This document shows, piece by piece, positions 14,346-27,800 of a stretch of DNA of 64,000 nucleotides. The notes beneath the pieces were generated by a model, which saw only the letters and a list, made by a program, of their open reading frames with translations, ran no database searches and had not been told where the DNA came from. Made by a program: the position numbers and the translations under genes. The stretch's first letter is position 1. Each line of letters starts with the position of its first letter. This DNA comes from Dromaius novaehollandiae (lineage: Eukaryota > Chordata > Aves > Casuariiformes > Dromaiidae), in assembly GCF_036370855.1 (NCBI RefSeq), contig NC_088132.1, positions 67,556,841-67,620,840 of the forward strand, given 5' to 3'.

Positions 14346-15295
14346 TTTCCAAAACTGGAGGGGGAGGGTTTGCCCCTTGCTCAGACTCTGCCTAACCTTT
14401 CAGGTGCTTAGAATTCCTCACCATCTCCACAGAGTCCCCTATGTATCTAAATGCCTTCTTCTGAATATGTGCAGACTTATGACAGTCTTGACAGCACTAT
14501 GCTACTTATCACTTGGCTTATTCTTGTACTGGTCATAAGCTATACATTCTTCTCTCTCTTCACTCTCTTATCAGCTGGTGCTCTCCGAGCACCCCTGACA
14601 GACAACAGCCTCTGGCAGCTGGTGTCACCCCATCCCATCTCTCCCATCTCATGCTCTCTCAGCCAGTAGTCCAGTGATAAGAGCACTCGCCAAGATAGAT
14701 AAAACTGGATACAATTTCCTGGCTGGCCTTCACGTTTGAGGGTTGTAACATAACCACTAGATGGAGCATGAAGTGCACTTTCATTCATCTCTAGCCCAAT
14801 CAATCTGTTATTATCCCTAGCAAATAAAACATTATTTTGTCTATGGAATGGCTTGAGAATCAAATACTTACTGTCTGCTGATCAGGGTATTCTCAAGAAA
14901 GTGAGAAAAGGAAGTGTCAATCTGTTTAGGCAGAGGAGAATTGAGCATAGGCCCCTCACATCCTGGGTGAGCTCTCAAACTACTAAGCAGTTATATATAA
15001 AGACAAAGCCCCAATTCTTTCACCGGTTTGGAAGAGAAGACCAATTTCTTTTCAAATTTCAGCGAAGAGAAATCTTATATATCTAGCTCCACAAGAAGAT
15101 CCTGTGTTGCCAATCTAATGCATGGAGAAGTACTATGAAGAGCCCTGGGGCACATTTAAGACTACCCCTTTCTGGAGCACTTCCTGTTGACTAGTTTAGG
15201 TTCAAGGATAGCATCACTCAAAGTGCTGGAGGCTTCGAATCCTCCTCTTCCATTCCTAGTTACAGGCTGTGGATTCCACTTGACATTTTTTTCCC

Positions 15296-15314
15296 TTTTT
15301 TTTTTTTTTTTTTT
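15296..15314. repeat. 19-base T homopolymer
   Basis: An uninterrupted T run preceded by TTTTTTTCCC, which together give a pyrimidine tract of about 30 bases. Confidence 0.9.
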
Positions 15315-15848
15315 AAGCTTAGTCTACATGACAGGGGATTGAGAAATTTAAGTGAAGAGATCACACAGTGACCATAATAGTGAAGAAAAGAGGAATGTGA
15401 AAATCTTTGTCCCGAAATAGTGCTATTATGACCCTGGAGATTGCATTGCCATAGCTTTGGATATGCATTTGCTACTAGTTCACAGCTACTGTTCCTAGCC
15501 CACTCCTTGCTCAACACTGACCCCTGAAAGGGGCTATGGTCCACTCTGGCCTCAGGACAAAATGCTCATGTGACTTTTTCTCAACATGGTTCAGTCAAAA
15601 TAACCTTGAAAATAACTGTTTAAAATAACCTGGTTCATTCTGAATGAAATGAAATACTCTAAAAGTACACAGCCATTGGATTTGGGAAGCCAGAAACTTC
15701 CGGCAAAGAGGTGGTCTAGGGACAAATAGAGGTAATTTCTTCAGTCAACACAAATGCAGCTGGAAAAGGACACATGCCACAGTCTAAATCACAAAAGAAA
15801 AAATGAAACTACTAGCTAGGATGAAGAACTGAGCAACAGTGATAGTTT

Positions 15849-15864
15849 AAAAAAAAAAAAAAAA
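15849..15864. repeat. 16-base A homopolymer
   Basis: A simple A run in AT-rich intergenic sequence. Confidence 0.9.
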
Positions 15865-16719
15865 CAAAGATAGTTCATTTTCAGAATATTGGGTTTGAAC
15901 TGAGAACAGGACATCCAGAAAGACAGGCTGAAATGTGAAACTAAATTGAGAGAGACAGAATGGGGTGAGGAGGTAAGCTTGGGAGTTGTCTGCAAAGAGA
16001 AGCTAGCAAAAGCTCTCAGAATGCTTTATGTCATTCACATACAAAAAATAGGGAGAGAAAAGGGAGCGAAAGCAGAACCCCTGAATGCCTGTGAAAGAGT
16101 TCAAATAAGCAAGAGAAAAGACATTAATGGAGATTTTGAAGCAGCAGCCAGAGAAATAAGATGGAACCAACAGAACAAAGAGTACGGATTCATCAGAAAT
16201 GAAAAAGAGGGAGAATACAGGAAAATGACAGGATTATCTGTGTCAAAAGAAGTTGGTTGACTAAACAGGGTAAGAATTAAAAAGAGAGTCCATTTAATTT
16301 ATATTTTCATATATGCTTTTGAGTTTTTCTTTCACCATTTCAATGAAGCCGAATATTAGAAAAAAATATATATATACTTCCTATAATACTTACAGGAAGC
16401 CCTGGAAAAGCCCTTCTAAGACTTAACTTTCTGAGGAGGGGATTACTGAATTATACAGAGTTATTCTGGTGTTCTCCAGGAATCTGTGTGCCTCAAGTAT
16501 GTCCATATACACTCACCTTTTACATTTCACTACTGGACCAACCTCTCTCAAACAATACCCTGGCTGTGCAGAGTTTTAGTTATTAGTTAACTCCATATTT
16601 CTAATTTCCAGATTCCTCTTCCTTAAAAAAAATTCTGAAAAATAATGCTTCTTATATAAATAAGGTCATTTCAAGTACAACTTGAACAAATTAGTAGTTG
16701 TTATGCTGTTGGTCACTGA

Positions 16720-16885
16720 GGAAGCAAGGCTGTTCCCTTATTCAATTACGATGCTGCCGATTTCATTTTCTGGCTCTTGTCTTTCTAGCTAATGCATGTG
16801 ACTTAGGACAAATTCACTTCTGCTGCCCTGTAGACCTAACAATACTGTGCCACAATCCTTTGACCTTAGAAAATGATGAATAATC
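16720..16885 (+). mobile_element. Weak MIR-like SINE relic
   Basis: TTTTCTGGCTCTTGTCTTTC and ATGTGACTTAGGACAAATTC, followed by ACTTCTGCTGCCCTGTAGAC, are in the same order as MIR-type SINEs. Similarity is limited and could be chance. Confidence 0.35.
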
Positions 16886-17949
16886 GTCTGTCAACAACAC
16901 AGATGCATTTCAGGTTGAACATAACTCCTATCCCAACTCAATGGGCTGTGCTACTAACAGACCACAGCTAAGTCATACAGTATGACTTTTACTTAAAAAA
17001 AAAAAAAGGATAGGAATGAACTGCTATCTCCCTTTTTCCCTAGTGTGATGGGTTCTGTCTACCTACAAATAGCATATTATCCTGTAATTATGCCTAAGCA
17101 GATTATATCAACATCTAATAAAGTGAGGGGGAGGGAGAAGACATGTTATAGCCCAACCTAGCCACATAATATTGCAAAGTTAACTTGTTAATATTCAGAC
17201 TGCTTTGAAGATATGTCTTTTATTTTGCACATTTAATATCGTATTCCGACAGCTTATGTACCACTAAAATTCCTGGGCTTCATTAACAGAGACAGCTAAA
17301 AGCAACAGTATCCTATAATAACCTAGTTATCTGGTTCCATCTTAAAGCAATCTATGTTTCTTGCTTTCACTACTTCTGTTGGTAGACTATTTGAAGTAGA
17401 ATTTTCACTGCTGTGCTAGTGAGAAAAGCAAGTTTAGTCAAAAACTAGACAAAACAACAGTATATCTATATGAAAATTGTAATTTTTTTTTTTTTTAATT
17501 CTAGACTACTTCAGGGCAAGCATATAATTATTAGTTCTTGTTCCAGAATTTCTTCTCTATTTATAAAGCTTTTATCAATGTCGTTTCCCCGGTGTGTTTA
17601 TAAACAGTAGTTGAAACTCTTTGCCTTTGTTTTGACAGTTTAAGCAAAATCCTTCAGTTTCTTCTCTAGTCCCCTGATTATCTGAATCTGAATAGTGGTG
17701 ACAGATTAGGACAGCCTTCCAAAAGACTACTGGGCTTTGCTTGGGCATTGCTGTTAATAACCCCTGTTGCTTCCACTTCATATGGAGACACCTTCCTATA
17801 CCTGTTAGGCTCACATTTGCCTTTTGTTTCTCTCTTCCCCACCCAAAGCAGTAGCACACTGCTGTCGTACAGTCATTATGTGATTGACCAATATTTCAGA
17901 TTTTTTTCATCTGTAGTTTCTGATTAATAAGCCCCTAGCTTATGGCATT

Positions 17950-18577
17950 ACCTAAGTGCATAGCCTTGCATACTGCACTATTAAAATTTACCATATTTCT
18001 ATAATTTCAGTGCTCAAATACATTCAGTATTTCCTGTGTGATATAGAGCGTTTTTTTATATTGATGATTCCTCCCAATTTTGTCTCGAAAAATTTATTAG
18101 GATACTTCTGCCCTTCAGTGCTAACTCTATTGAAACCAGTAAATGACACTGACTATAAGATTCATCCTTGGGGAAAGTCCTCAAGACCAAATCTTCACTT
18201 GAGAGATTCTATCAGCACATTAGGCTCATTTTTTACCAATGCTTTAACAAGTCTGACAATTCCTATGTTAACCATCTTCTCCTCTAGCTTAACTAGTAGT
18301 ATCCTAGCTGGTACTGTATCAAATAGTTCAGTGAAATGTGGGCTTCTTTTTTCAAGTGAATCACTTATCTAAACAGGGAAAGCATTAAACTAGTGCAATG
18401 TGATCTACCTTTTGGTAAATAGAAAATGGGTTAAATTATCGTCTACATATGTCTCTTCAATCATTATTTCCTTTAAAAAATTTCTAAAAGCATAATATTA
18501 TAATACTATAACAAGTCTGTAATTGCCTGAATCCCTTCCTCTCCCTTCCCTTTTATTTGGGTAGTCCCCCCACCCCA

Positions 18578-18623
<46 letters not shown>

Positions 18624-19110
18624 CTCTAGCGTGCTAGACCAAAATAATGCTACTGGAAAACATCCTGTATCCCTCACCTTTGTGGGATGGAGCTTATCAG
18701 GCTCCTCCTTCCCCTCAGGCTGTTGAATCCTTTTTTCCTCACATTCTGGTAACACTGATGCCCTCTTTCCTTGTCCTTAACTAATCTATCTTCATCTTTG
18801 TATTTGCTCAGACTTCCTGCAAAAAAAGGTACTTATGTACTTCTTCCTGTCTTGAGCATCTTTAATCTTGGCCCATCTCTGCTACCCAATACCCTTACCT
18901 CACTTGCTCTTTCCTTGTCCTCTTTTCATGTGTATACATACAAAAAAAAATTTACTATATGCTTTAATTTCCTTTTTAAGGTTAAACTCAGCTTGACTTC
19001 TGGCAATTCTCATTTTATCCCTGCACTTTCTGACCTCCAAGCTGTACCTTTCTTTGCCAATCAGATTCTTTTTCCATTTCTGTATTTGGTTCTTCTTGCT
19101 TAGGACATAA
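17950..19110 (-). mobile_element. Ancient CR1/L3-like relic, about 1.15 kb, with internal poly-T expansion
   Basis: In reverse complement this resembles the reverse-transcriptase part of old CR1/L3 elements. Plus-strand signatures are ACAAGTCTGTAATTGCCTGA, GGTACTGTATCAAATAGTTC, TTATTAGGATACTTCTGCCC and, further on, CTCAGCTTGACTTCTGGCAA with TTTATCCCTGCACTTTCTGA. Their order agrees with one minus-strand element interrupted by a 42-base T run at 18580-18621. The frames here are decayed. The match is recalled, not aligned, so the exact ends are approximate. Confidence 0.65.
18580..18621. repeat. 42-base T homopolymer
   Basis: An uninterrupted run of 42 T lies inside an old CR1/L3-like relic. 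It encodes the poly-Lys frame seen on the minus strand. Such long runs are hypermutable and their assembled length is unreliable. Confidence 0.95.
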
Positions 19111-20093
19111 TTCAATCAAGGAAATAGGACCTGCCTTGCTTCTCACAGGCAGCACTCATCATTTAATAAGATCATACCCTGCAATGGATTTAAAACAGCC
19201 TAAACTGACTGTGCGTAAATGAAGGCTTAAAATTAAAACAAGGTTCTGTTCCATCAAAGAAGTCATGTTCTGAAACTGTTTCCCAATAGAAGCAGGGCCA
19301 AAAACCTGAACTCATTTTAGAAATAATATTTCCTTAGTCTATGGAAGAAAGTCATATGATAGATCATCTTGCTTCTATTCAGTGTTCTTCCTTATTCAAA
19401 ACAAAAATGTCAATTCTTAAACAAATGGACAAACACACAGACATAAGAAGCTCTATGCAGTCATTGGTATACCTTACCATTAGAGAAAACACATTTAAAC
19501 TCCACATCAGTCCTCAGAGGACCACAGTCCCAAGGAAGTCAAGCTTTACTGGGCTGCCTTAGTTACCTAATAGTATCCAAAAAATGGCATAGGATTTGCA
19601 CACCTTCCTATCAGACAAGACTATAGTAGTTGCTTGAATTTATATCTCTGTCCACAGAGGAAGACAAATTGATTATTATCTGTAGTCATCAGCTCAGATC
19701 TGTGTGTTCACCCTGTCCATTGCATAAAAGCATAAATGGACTGAATATGGCAGGGTGGGGACAGGCAATGAGTAGGGCTCATATGATGTGTCACATACCA
19801 TCAGTTATCACACTATGGCCTCACCAGGAGAAAACTGGGTTTTGAAAGTTCTGAGAGCCAGCTCACTTGCATCTCCGAAATTTGTTGCTGGTCAGCATTT
19901 CCAACCAATGAGAGCTCCAAGACAAGGAACATATATATTATCTGCCCATATGGAGCTGATATATATGAGACTGTATAAATAACACAGCTGAAAAGAAATT
20001 CACTTTGCATGAGTCTGAGACATTTGTTCTGTTCAAGCACCACTTTAAAGGTGAAAGTTATTTTGGGGGTGTTAGTTCAAACAGCAGTTACTT

Positions 20094-20126
20094 CAAATCC
20101 CAAATCCCCAAATCCTTTGGGATTTG
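20094..20126. repeat. CAAATCC triplicate with inverted copy
   Basis: CAAATCC occurs at 20094, 20101 and 20109. The inverse GGATTTG ends at 20126, so several short hairpins can form. It is probably simple-sequence noise. Confidence 0.7.
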
Positions 20127-23100
20127 TATGCTTGTCTTTAGTTGAGTTTGGGTGCAGATGTGGCAAATTATATAAAACAGACTTGTTCTTGACAGATACT
20201 AAAAGGGGTACAAGCAGGAAAATTCAGATGGAAACTTTCATTGCATGCCTCCTCAAAACGCACTTGTTCAGACGAGAGGTGTCTGGCTCATTAAAGAGAA
20301 CAGAGGCTATGTGAGAAGTCCAGCTCCAAGTTCTGAATCATTAGAGCTCTTTGAACCTACAGTTTTGATTCAGATTCTTCTTTCAGACAACAAAAAATGA
20401 AGTGTTTTATCCTTTTCTTGTGTACTCATGTTTGCACTCTTGGTAGACTCACTGCAACAAATCATAAACTTAAGGCAATGATGAGAACACCTTGTTACAG
20501 CAAGGGCTACATTTGGTTTTTCAGATTGTACAAATAACAGCTTTTAAAAGCTGCTATTCTATTTGAAAGTCATGCCAGAAAACACAATATTCAGACAAAA
20601 TGGTAGAATTGCATGAGGATTGGAACTATCAATGCATAATTAAATATCGATTTCTGCTTTGTGATCAGTCAGTGATTGATTTGGGTGTCTAAGACATTTA
20701 CACTAAAGCTTCAGGGTACTTCTAAGGAAGATATTTCCTTTAATCTCATATTGAAACTTTTCATGCAATTCTGATACTTTTAGTGTCTCTGTCCTTTACT
20801 GATCTTCCTATTTTCAGAGAAGTTGAAGGAACTTAATTATATTTCTTATTCCAACCCTTTAATACCTGTGTTATCTTGACTTGCACACACACCACCTACA
20901 ATCACAGAAGCTTGGTTTCTACAGGCTAAAACAGGGACAATAATATCTTTCAGGATGCCTGCCTTCCTTAAATCAAGCAACTAAATATTTTAGAGCGAGG
21001 AATAGAAAGAAAGGAAAATGAAGACCTTTTGTTTAGCTGCCTCAACCTAAGCTTTTTAAAAATTCCACAGTTTTTGAATGTTTTATTCCTATCTGCATGA
21101 TGACAGATAAAGCTATATTAAGAGTTTCTGTCAATCCTGATAGCAGGTCTAAAACCTGATATTCTGCAACCTTTTCTCTAACTAGCACTTTTTCTATATA
21201 GCTGTGATTATTTTTACCATTTTCTGACCCTGTTTTCAGTATATCATTTATTTGCTGGTTTTACTGATGTATGTAATTTCTCCTGAGAAATCATCAGCAA
21301 AAAAAGCGCCAAGACCTAGATTGTTTTCAGCAGTACTAGTGCAGGAAAGCAGAACTGATGTTTCCTTACAGCATGTCAGTCAAATGCAATTAAAAAGCTA
21401 TTGTATATTCTTAGGATTTCAGAGAACTGCTAGCAGTCACAGCTGTCGGAAAATATCTGCCACAGGGAAAACGCTGGTGTTTGATTGTTACTGATAAGCC
21501 ACATATGGGCAGAATCTGTAGGTTTCCTCAGGAGTGATGATTCTAAGATATGGCTCTGGTATCAGTGGATTTGAGATTTCATTTACCCTACAGAGGTAAA
21601 CCTAGTTTTTGTTTGGCAGAGTAAATTAAGGAGAAGTCTTACCAAACTAACTCAAAATAGGTTCCATTAGGAGAAAGGACTCCGCCAATGCAATGTGAAA
21701 TATTAAACAGTGCAGATGTCCCAGGTTTGCTCCTGAATAATACAAATTCTCTTCTTAAAATAAAAATGGAGCACACCAAATACACCAGGTAGTTACTAAC
21801 TGTTGATGTTTCATTACTGCCTACTAGTCATACCATAAATTTTTTGTTGATTTTTTAAAACAACAAAAATCCATCAGGGCTACATTTATCAAGTCTTTCA
21901 CTATAGGGCACTAAATGGAAAGTGTTTTGTTTTTCTACAGCCTTACTCCCTCCAGGGAGTTGATGATGGATGAGATGAAATATGCTGACTTAGTACATGA
22001 ACCGTCTGGTTCCAGTCTCTCCAAACTTGTACTGAAAACCGTTCCCCAAAATTTCAGCCATAGTACAGTAGTTTGCCTGGCTTTTCTTTTTATTATAGAC
22101 TATATCTAACTCTAGAATGTGACCTGCTCTATAGCTGGAGGCTGATGCTTCTTATGAAGCTTGCATTACACTAGAGTAAACAACACATAAAAGTTTCCAT
22201 ATTCCAAAAAAGCAGACACTAAAATTGTCACCTTGTGAAGGTATCCGGGCCTCACACGAAGCCAATAATACATAGCTGAGAGATGCTGGCTTAGAACAGC
22301 ACATCTCTAACAAGATTAAAATAGGAGGCCCTCGAGAGAATAGACAGTCTTGCCCTATGCCCAGACAAATTAAACAATCCCCCTATGGCAGACCTCCTCA
22401 AGGTGGACCCTCCTGCACACATGAAATTTCACTGGCTTAACACAGGACTCCAGACAGGCATTGGGAAGTGGGAGACATAAGGAGGAAGAGGTTGTGCTCA
22501 TCTGTAACAGAACTAGAGTCTCACATTGCAGCTCTCCACAATTTCAGGATACCCAGCTCACTCAGCACAGTGTATCTAGGCTCCAGTGCTATTTATCCCC
22601 ATTCCTTTCCCCCCCACTTCCCAATGTAATAAGCTATCAGTCATACCTTGTTATGTTCACAGGCAATATAACGATCATTTTCAGCTACAAGGATGGTAAA
22701 TAGAGATCAAAAACAGCACACTCCCTTGTTCATTTCTGATTGGCCTTTCATTCTTTGACAACGAAAAAAGCATAAGTAAACCCACCTGAGTCTCCATTTA
22801 TGAAAACATGGTTTGTATTTTATGAATACATGATGCTTGATAAGTCTTTACATGTTCTAGGCTTTCTTTCACTTGATGCATTGACTTTATTCAGCTGAGC
22901 TTAATAGACCTACAGTTTCACTGGGGATTTATTTCAAAATAGAAACACGATTGTCTCCTTTGCATTATCATAGTGTAAAGTGTCACCACTCTAACATAAT
23001 ACCAATTAAAAAAAAAGGAAATATCTATTTTTTGAAAAGGAATTATTTTGCCAGAAATCATTTGCCTTCCTAAAGCAAGGGAGAGAGGTACAAGAGTCCA

Positions 23101-24794
23101 GTAAATATGCCTGCTCTATGGAAGGAACAACCAGAATAACAGCCTATGCATCCTAACCCAGCAAGAGGGCTCCAGCTCAACGCTAGGAAAAGCTGGGCAA
23201 GCGAGGATTGGCAGAGGGGCCCTGCGCTGGGAGAGCCGCAGTCAGCAGTAGCATGCAGGAGGGCCCTGCTCAGGAGGGCCAACTGTGCAGCTGGAGAGCT
23301 GCTGCAGGGTCAGATCACCAGAAGCACCTCTGTTCTTTCCACTCGCTCCTGCCCACAGTGTCCCTTAGCTGTCCCTCCAGGGAATGCTAAATTTTGGTTC
23401 ATGAAATCTTCCTTTGATTTACATACCTTCAAGAAATAATCAGCACCTCTCGTTAGCTCATTGCAATGAAAATCTCTACCTCACCAGCCAGGGCAGTAGT
23501 AAAAAATGCATCCAGACAGTCATACAGAGAACATCTAGAAAATTTCCTATTTTCTAGCAGAAATTCTATCTGGCACAAATTCTGTGTCTCAGACTTGCAC
23601 AGTTCTAATAGTGCCGTGAAGTACTTGAGTAAATTATTCCCAACTATTTCTGTCAGCTGTGACTGTAAGATGTCCTTTTCATTTCCAGTCACTGAAAACC
23701 CATCTATAATACATTCTTTGAAGACCTCTGGTGGCAGACTGAGCACTGACCTTCTCTCAATAATTCCAACACAAAGCAAGCATGAAATCTGCATTGGAGA
23801 GCTTCATATAGTGATTTTGCATGGTGATCCTCTGCACCTTGGAACATTTTGCACAGGGATCAGCTGCAACTTTGCTCTCAGACACTGAAATGCTGGGACT
23901 AATATATTGCTGCCATTGTAATATCCAGCATCACAAACTGCAAAACTAAAGCTAAGCAAATAATTACTTTAGCCTCTTTTTATGCTCTATGGCATATCTA
24001 TAAGGAGGTCAGGATTTCTTTAGATGTTCTCACTGTGTAAACTGCTTTCAAGGGTTATTTGCTATTGTGTAAGGTTTATGTATAAATTGCAACTACTTTG
24101 GACAGAATGTTTGAAGAAAGAAAACCAATCTTTAAGAAACAAAGTCTAGTCAAATTAATAATCATGATTTCAGCTTCCGTCTTTTGCCTCCCCCTTCCTT
24201 CTAAGCTACACGGCTGAGGCAGGACATATTCCCACCTTTCTGCAACTCTAAGAAAAAACATAAATTAGTATTCTATTTTCCTGCTGTTTTCTCTTTTTCT
24301 TTGTTGACATCAGTTCAGGTGTTCAGAACAAGCCAACCTATTCTATCCAGCTCAAAATCTGATCACACTGAGTGCACAGGTCTCGGCTATACTTTTTTTT
24401 TTTTTTTGATGTTATATGCTAACTAATAATAAAACCTTATTTTTCAAGATGTCGAACGGTATCTCTTAAGGGCCCAATACTACCTCAGAGGTTTTATTTT
24501 ATAAATTTGCCCGTTGTCATATAGCTAAAAACTTACCAAAACAGTTTTATTTTTGGCTTCTTTCCTAAATCAGGATAGTAACACCCACAAAACCACAACA
24601 ATATTAGCAACGTGGAAGATTAAAGTGGCATCCTACTGTTTCCAGCTGTTTTAGAAGTAGTTTTAGTACATCCATTTCTCTCAGACAGCAACAACCACAC
24701 ATCAAGAAAATAAATGGGTTGGGAGCAAAAGGAAAGAGTCTCTCAATTTGAAGCTGGATTCCACACGTGGGGCTGAAGTTAGCATCCTCTATTT

Positions 24795-24818
24795 AAAAAA
24801 AAAAAAAAAAAAAAAAAA
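24795..24818. repeat. 24-base A homopolymer
   Basis: A run of 24 A. No recognisable retroposed body or target-site duplication is visible on its 5' side, so I do not call it a processed-pseudogene tail. Confidence 0.9.
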
Positions 24819-27800
24819 GCAATGCACTCCATCAGCAGAATTTCTAGGCAAGGCCAAATGTCAAGGAGATGCATTTTCTTCTTCAGTAACATCAGTGAAA
24901 AACAACACTACATGTGATGGCAAAGCCAGAGAGCCAGTCACCAGCTGGACTGTTTCAGCATTCAAAGCAGCTAAATCTCTGGGGGCTCAGAATCTCTGCA
25001 ACCCACAGCCCCACATTCCCCTAAATGCTGAGCACTCCAGGCACATGAGTCGCTTTGTCCTTTATCTGAAGAGCTGCTGGAGCTCCACCAAGCTCCAAGA
25101 TTAAACTATTAAATTGTGATAGAGTCTGGCTCCACCAGTGGTTATAACATATCTGTAGGATGACTCTGAATTTGAACAACAGAACCAAACTGCTCATTAC
25201 CATGAAGAAAATCACATTTGTCTTGATACAGATGAAAATTGATGGTAACATATCTAATCTGCAGTGATATCTTTACATTTTTTATTTTAAATGTATTTAG
25301 AGGAGATTTTCCCATTTGTTTTTACTACTAATTATGTAATAGCTAAGGCTACACCTTTCCAATCTTTCCCTGATGAAAGTACTATGAGGACAGGAGCTGA
25401 GCTGAAAAATGCTAATGCCACTTCAACTTTTGTAGCTGATCTTTCAACCGCTGTTGAACCACTGTGCTGAAAAATCCAGAACAAGAAGCGTGGCAAGGTG
25501 TGCAAATCTTTAAACGCTGTAATGGCTTCACTGACTTAGAAATCAGCCTGTGATTTCTTTCTTAAATTATCCTACAAGCCCCTCATAGCAGAGATCATAA
25601 TCTAAACCCCCCCAAGCATGTTATGCTTCATGGATGACTAAACCAAATACTTTTCAAAATACCTTATTAGCACAGGAACTGCAAAGGAAATGAGAGGAAA
25701 ATGAACAAGTCAGAAGAACGACAAAGTGTGTGCAAGGTATGTAGAGGTGAGCAGCAGCAAGATCTGAACTTATTTGAGAATATTAGTACACCATCTAAAT
25801 AGTTGCAATTTAAATGGTCGCGATAGCCATTCAAGTGGTAATTCAGCCCTGATGTGGAATGCTACATCCTATAGCTATAGATACCTCTGGGATCTCTAGA
25901 CTGGTCCATATTTCACTAGCATTCATTGCAGAGCAAAGAGAAATTGTACTATAAGGACAGTTTCTCTGCCCCAACATTAATACCATCTCTTGGTACTTAA
26001 ATCTGCCATGAGTCACCCAAAGGGAACAAAAAGTAATAAAAAGTAAGAGTCTTCTATTTTATGAATTTGTTTGGGATGTAGTTACAGAATCAAGCCTTGG
26101 GTGGGGAAAGGATTGCTACTCTGTCTAGCAAAAAGGTGGCTATAAAGATCTGAGATGTGTGCTGTTAAGGAAAAAAAGAAAACATTCACACTCCACAAAG
26201 TAGCAGCAAGGAAGAAAAAAGTACCAACAGTTCATGTTTATCTCTGGAATTATATAAAAGTTCACGACAAAATCAGAAAAGGCTAGAAACACATCTGGTT
26301 CAGTGGAGAGGTTACACTGAAATCAAAAAAATTGACGTTTCTGAACAAGAGACCCACTGCAATGTTTTCAGCAAGATTCTATTGTCATCCAGTCTACAAA
26401 GTCAAAGCTAATCTAATGGAGAAATCAGAGAGATCAGGATGGACAAAATGAAACCCCTACAGGTGAATCTTCACACAGTCCAATTATCTTCTCAAACAGA
26501 GCTTGTTCAGATTACTGCAATGACTGCTCCTACCCGTAAATCCTATAAGTGCAGCTGTCTAGCAGAAAAGTTGTTGACAAAGAAAGGTAACCTTATCTTT
26601 GCCTTGAGCAGATAGGACCACAAACTGTTTTTGCTATTGCCTTCAATGGCAAGTTACATCCCTTAACTTCAGTTTTTATAAGTTAAAAGAAGTTGTGCCA
26701 AATTCTATCAGTTACACAAATATAAAAATAGGGAACTTCACTGACTTGAGTGGCTTTTAACCCCTAAATATAATATTGTGACATCAGTAGACAAGGGTCT
26801 ACTTTATACAAACCTTTTCATTCACTGGCCCAGCCTCAAAGGAAACTATATTTTTCTCTTTTAAGCAACCACAGAAGTGGATGTAATATAACATACAGAC
26901 CCCAAAGTACTGAACTGACTAGCTCCAATACAAGTTTTAATAATCCTGTGTCATCATGAACATCAGTGTAAGGTCACTCATGTTGATTCTTCTAGAACTG
27001 AGTTGTGGAGAATACCATAGTTATTAATGTGATTTCCATTACCAAAAAAAAGTGCACTTTACACACAAGGATATAGTTTTATTAATAATAATGTTGTTTT
27101 ATCTAGGACGGTGTAAGAAAGTAAGTGAGGCAAGTTTGTAGAGAGAGGTAGTATCTTTGCTTAGAACAACTGATAGAGCCAGAATAAAATCAGACAAGCT
27201 TCTGGATGCTTCTTCAAGTCTGAAATGTTATCTGAACTACATTTACCTCCAGCAAATGCAGAAATATCATTTTCCTTTGAAGCTTGAAGATGGCAATAGT
27301 GATTATTTGGTCAAATCGTATTTCTAAAGCCAGTTTCCATTACTGCAAACATATTTATCCTTTCCTTATACCAGATTACCAAGGTTGGACGATGATGACT
27401 GAAAACGACATATTTCCCAGATCACAGGCAGACAGCTTTTTGAATGTCAACAGGTAAATAATTCAGAGTGCCAATCAACAGAAATTATAACTTGAGCTAT
27501 AACTCCCTCCAGCACTAAGCTATAGACCAATATATAGACCAATTTCCTTGCACTCTTCTAACCTTGTAAAAGCAGATTTAAAACCTGTATTTTCAGTGGT
27601 CTTCAGATCTATAAGGAACAATTTAATATTATTTGACATTTTTATTACAGACAGTCCCAGGGAGCACAACATAGTTGTCTAGTGTCTAAAACTAGATTCT
27701 CAATGCCTTTTTAAGTTAGATTACTAGAGATTTCTGTAGCTGATTGCTAACCTTTCAATTCAAAAAAGTGTTTGGATCGCACCTTCAGTGCAAGATCAGT

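Larger units (their letters stand above)
14346..17949. other. Intergenic
   Basis: It holds homopolymer tracts and the weak SINE-like relic near 16.7 kb. A 104-codon Lys/Glu-rich frame at 15946-16260 reflects purine-rich composition rather than a known protein. Confidence 0.65.

Noticed and set aside
18498..18755. 85-codon minus-strand frame with a Lys-rich run
   Set aside because: The Lys run is the translation of the 42-base T homopolymer; the rest is decayed CR1/L3-like sequence.
24748..25104. Possible processed pseudogene marked by a 24-base A run
   Set aside because: I see no recognisable coding body before the A run and no target-site duplication.
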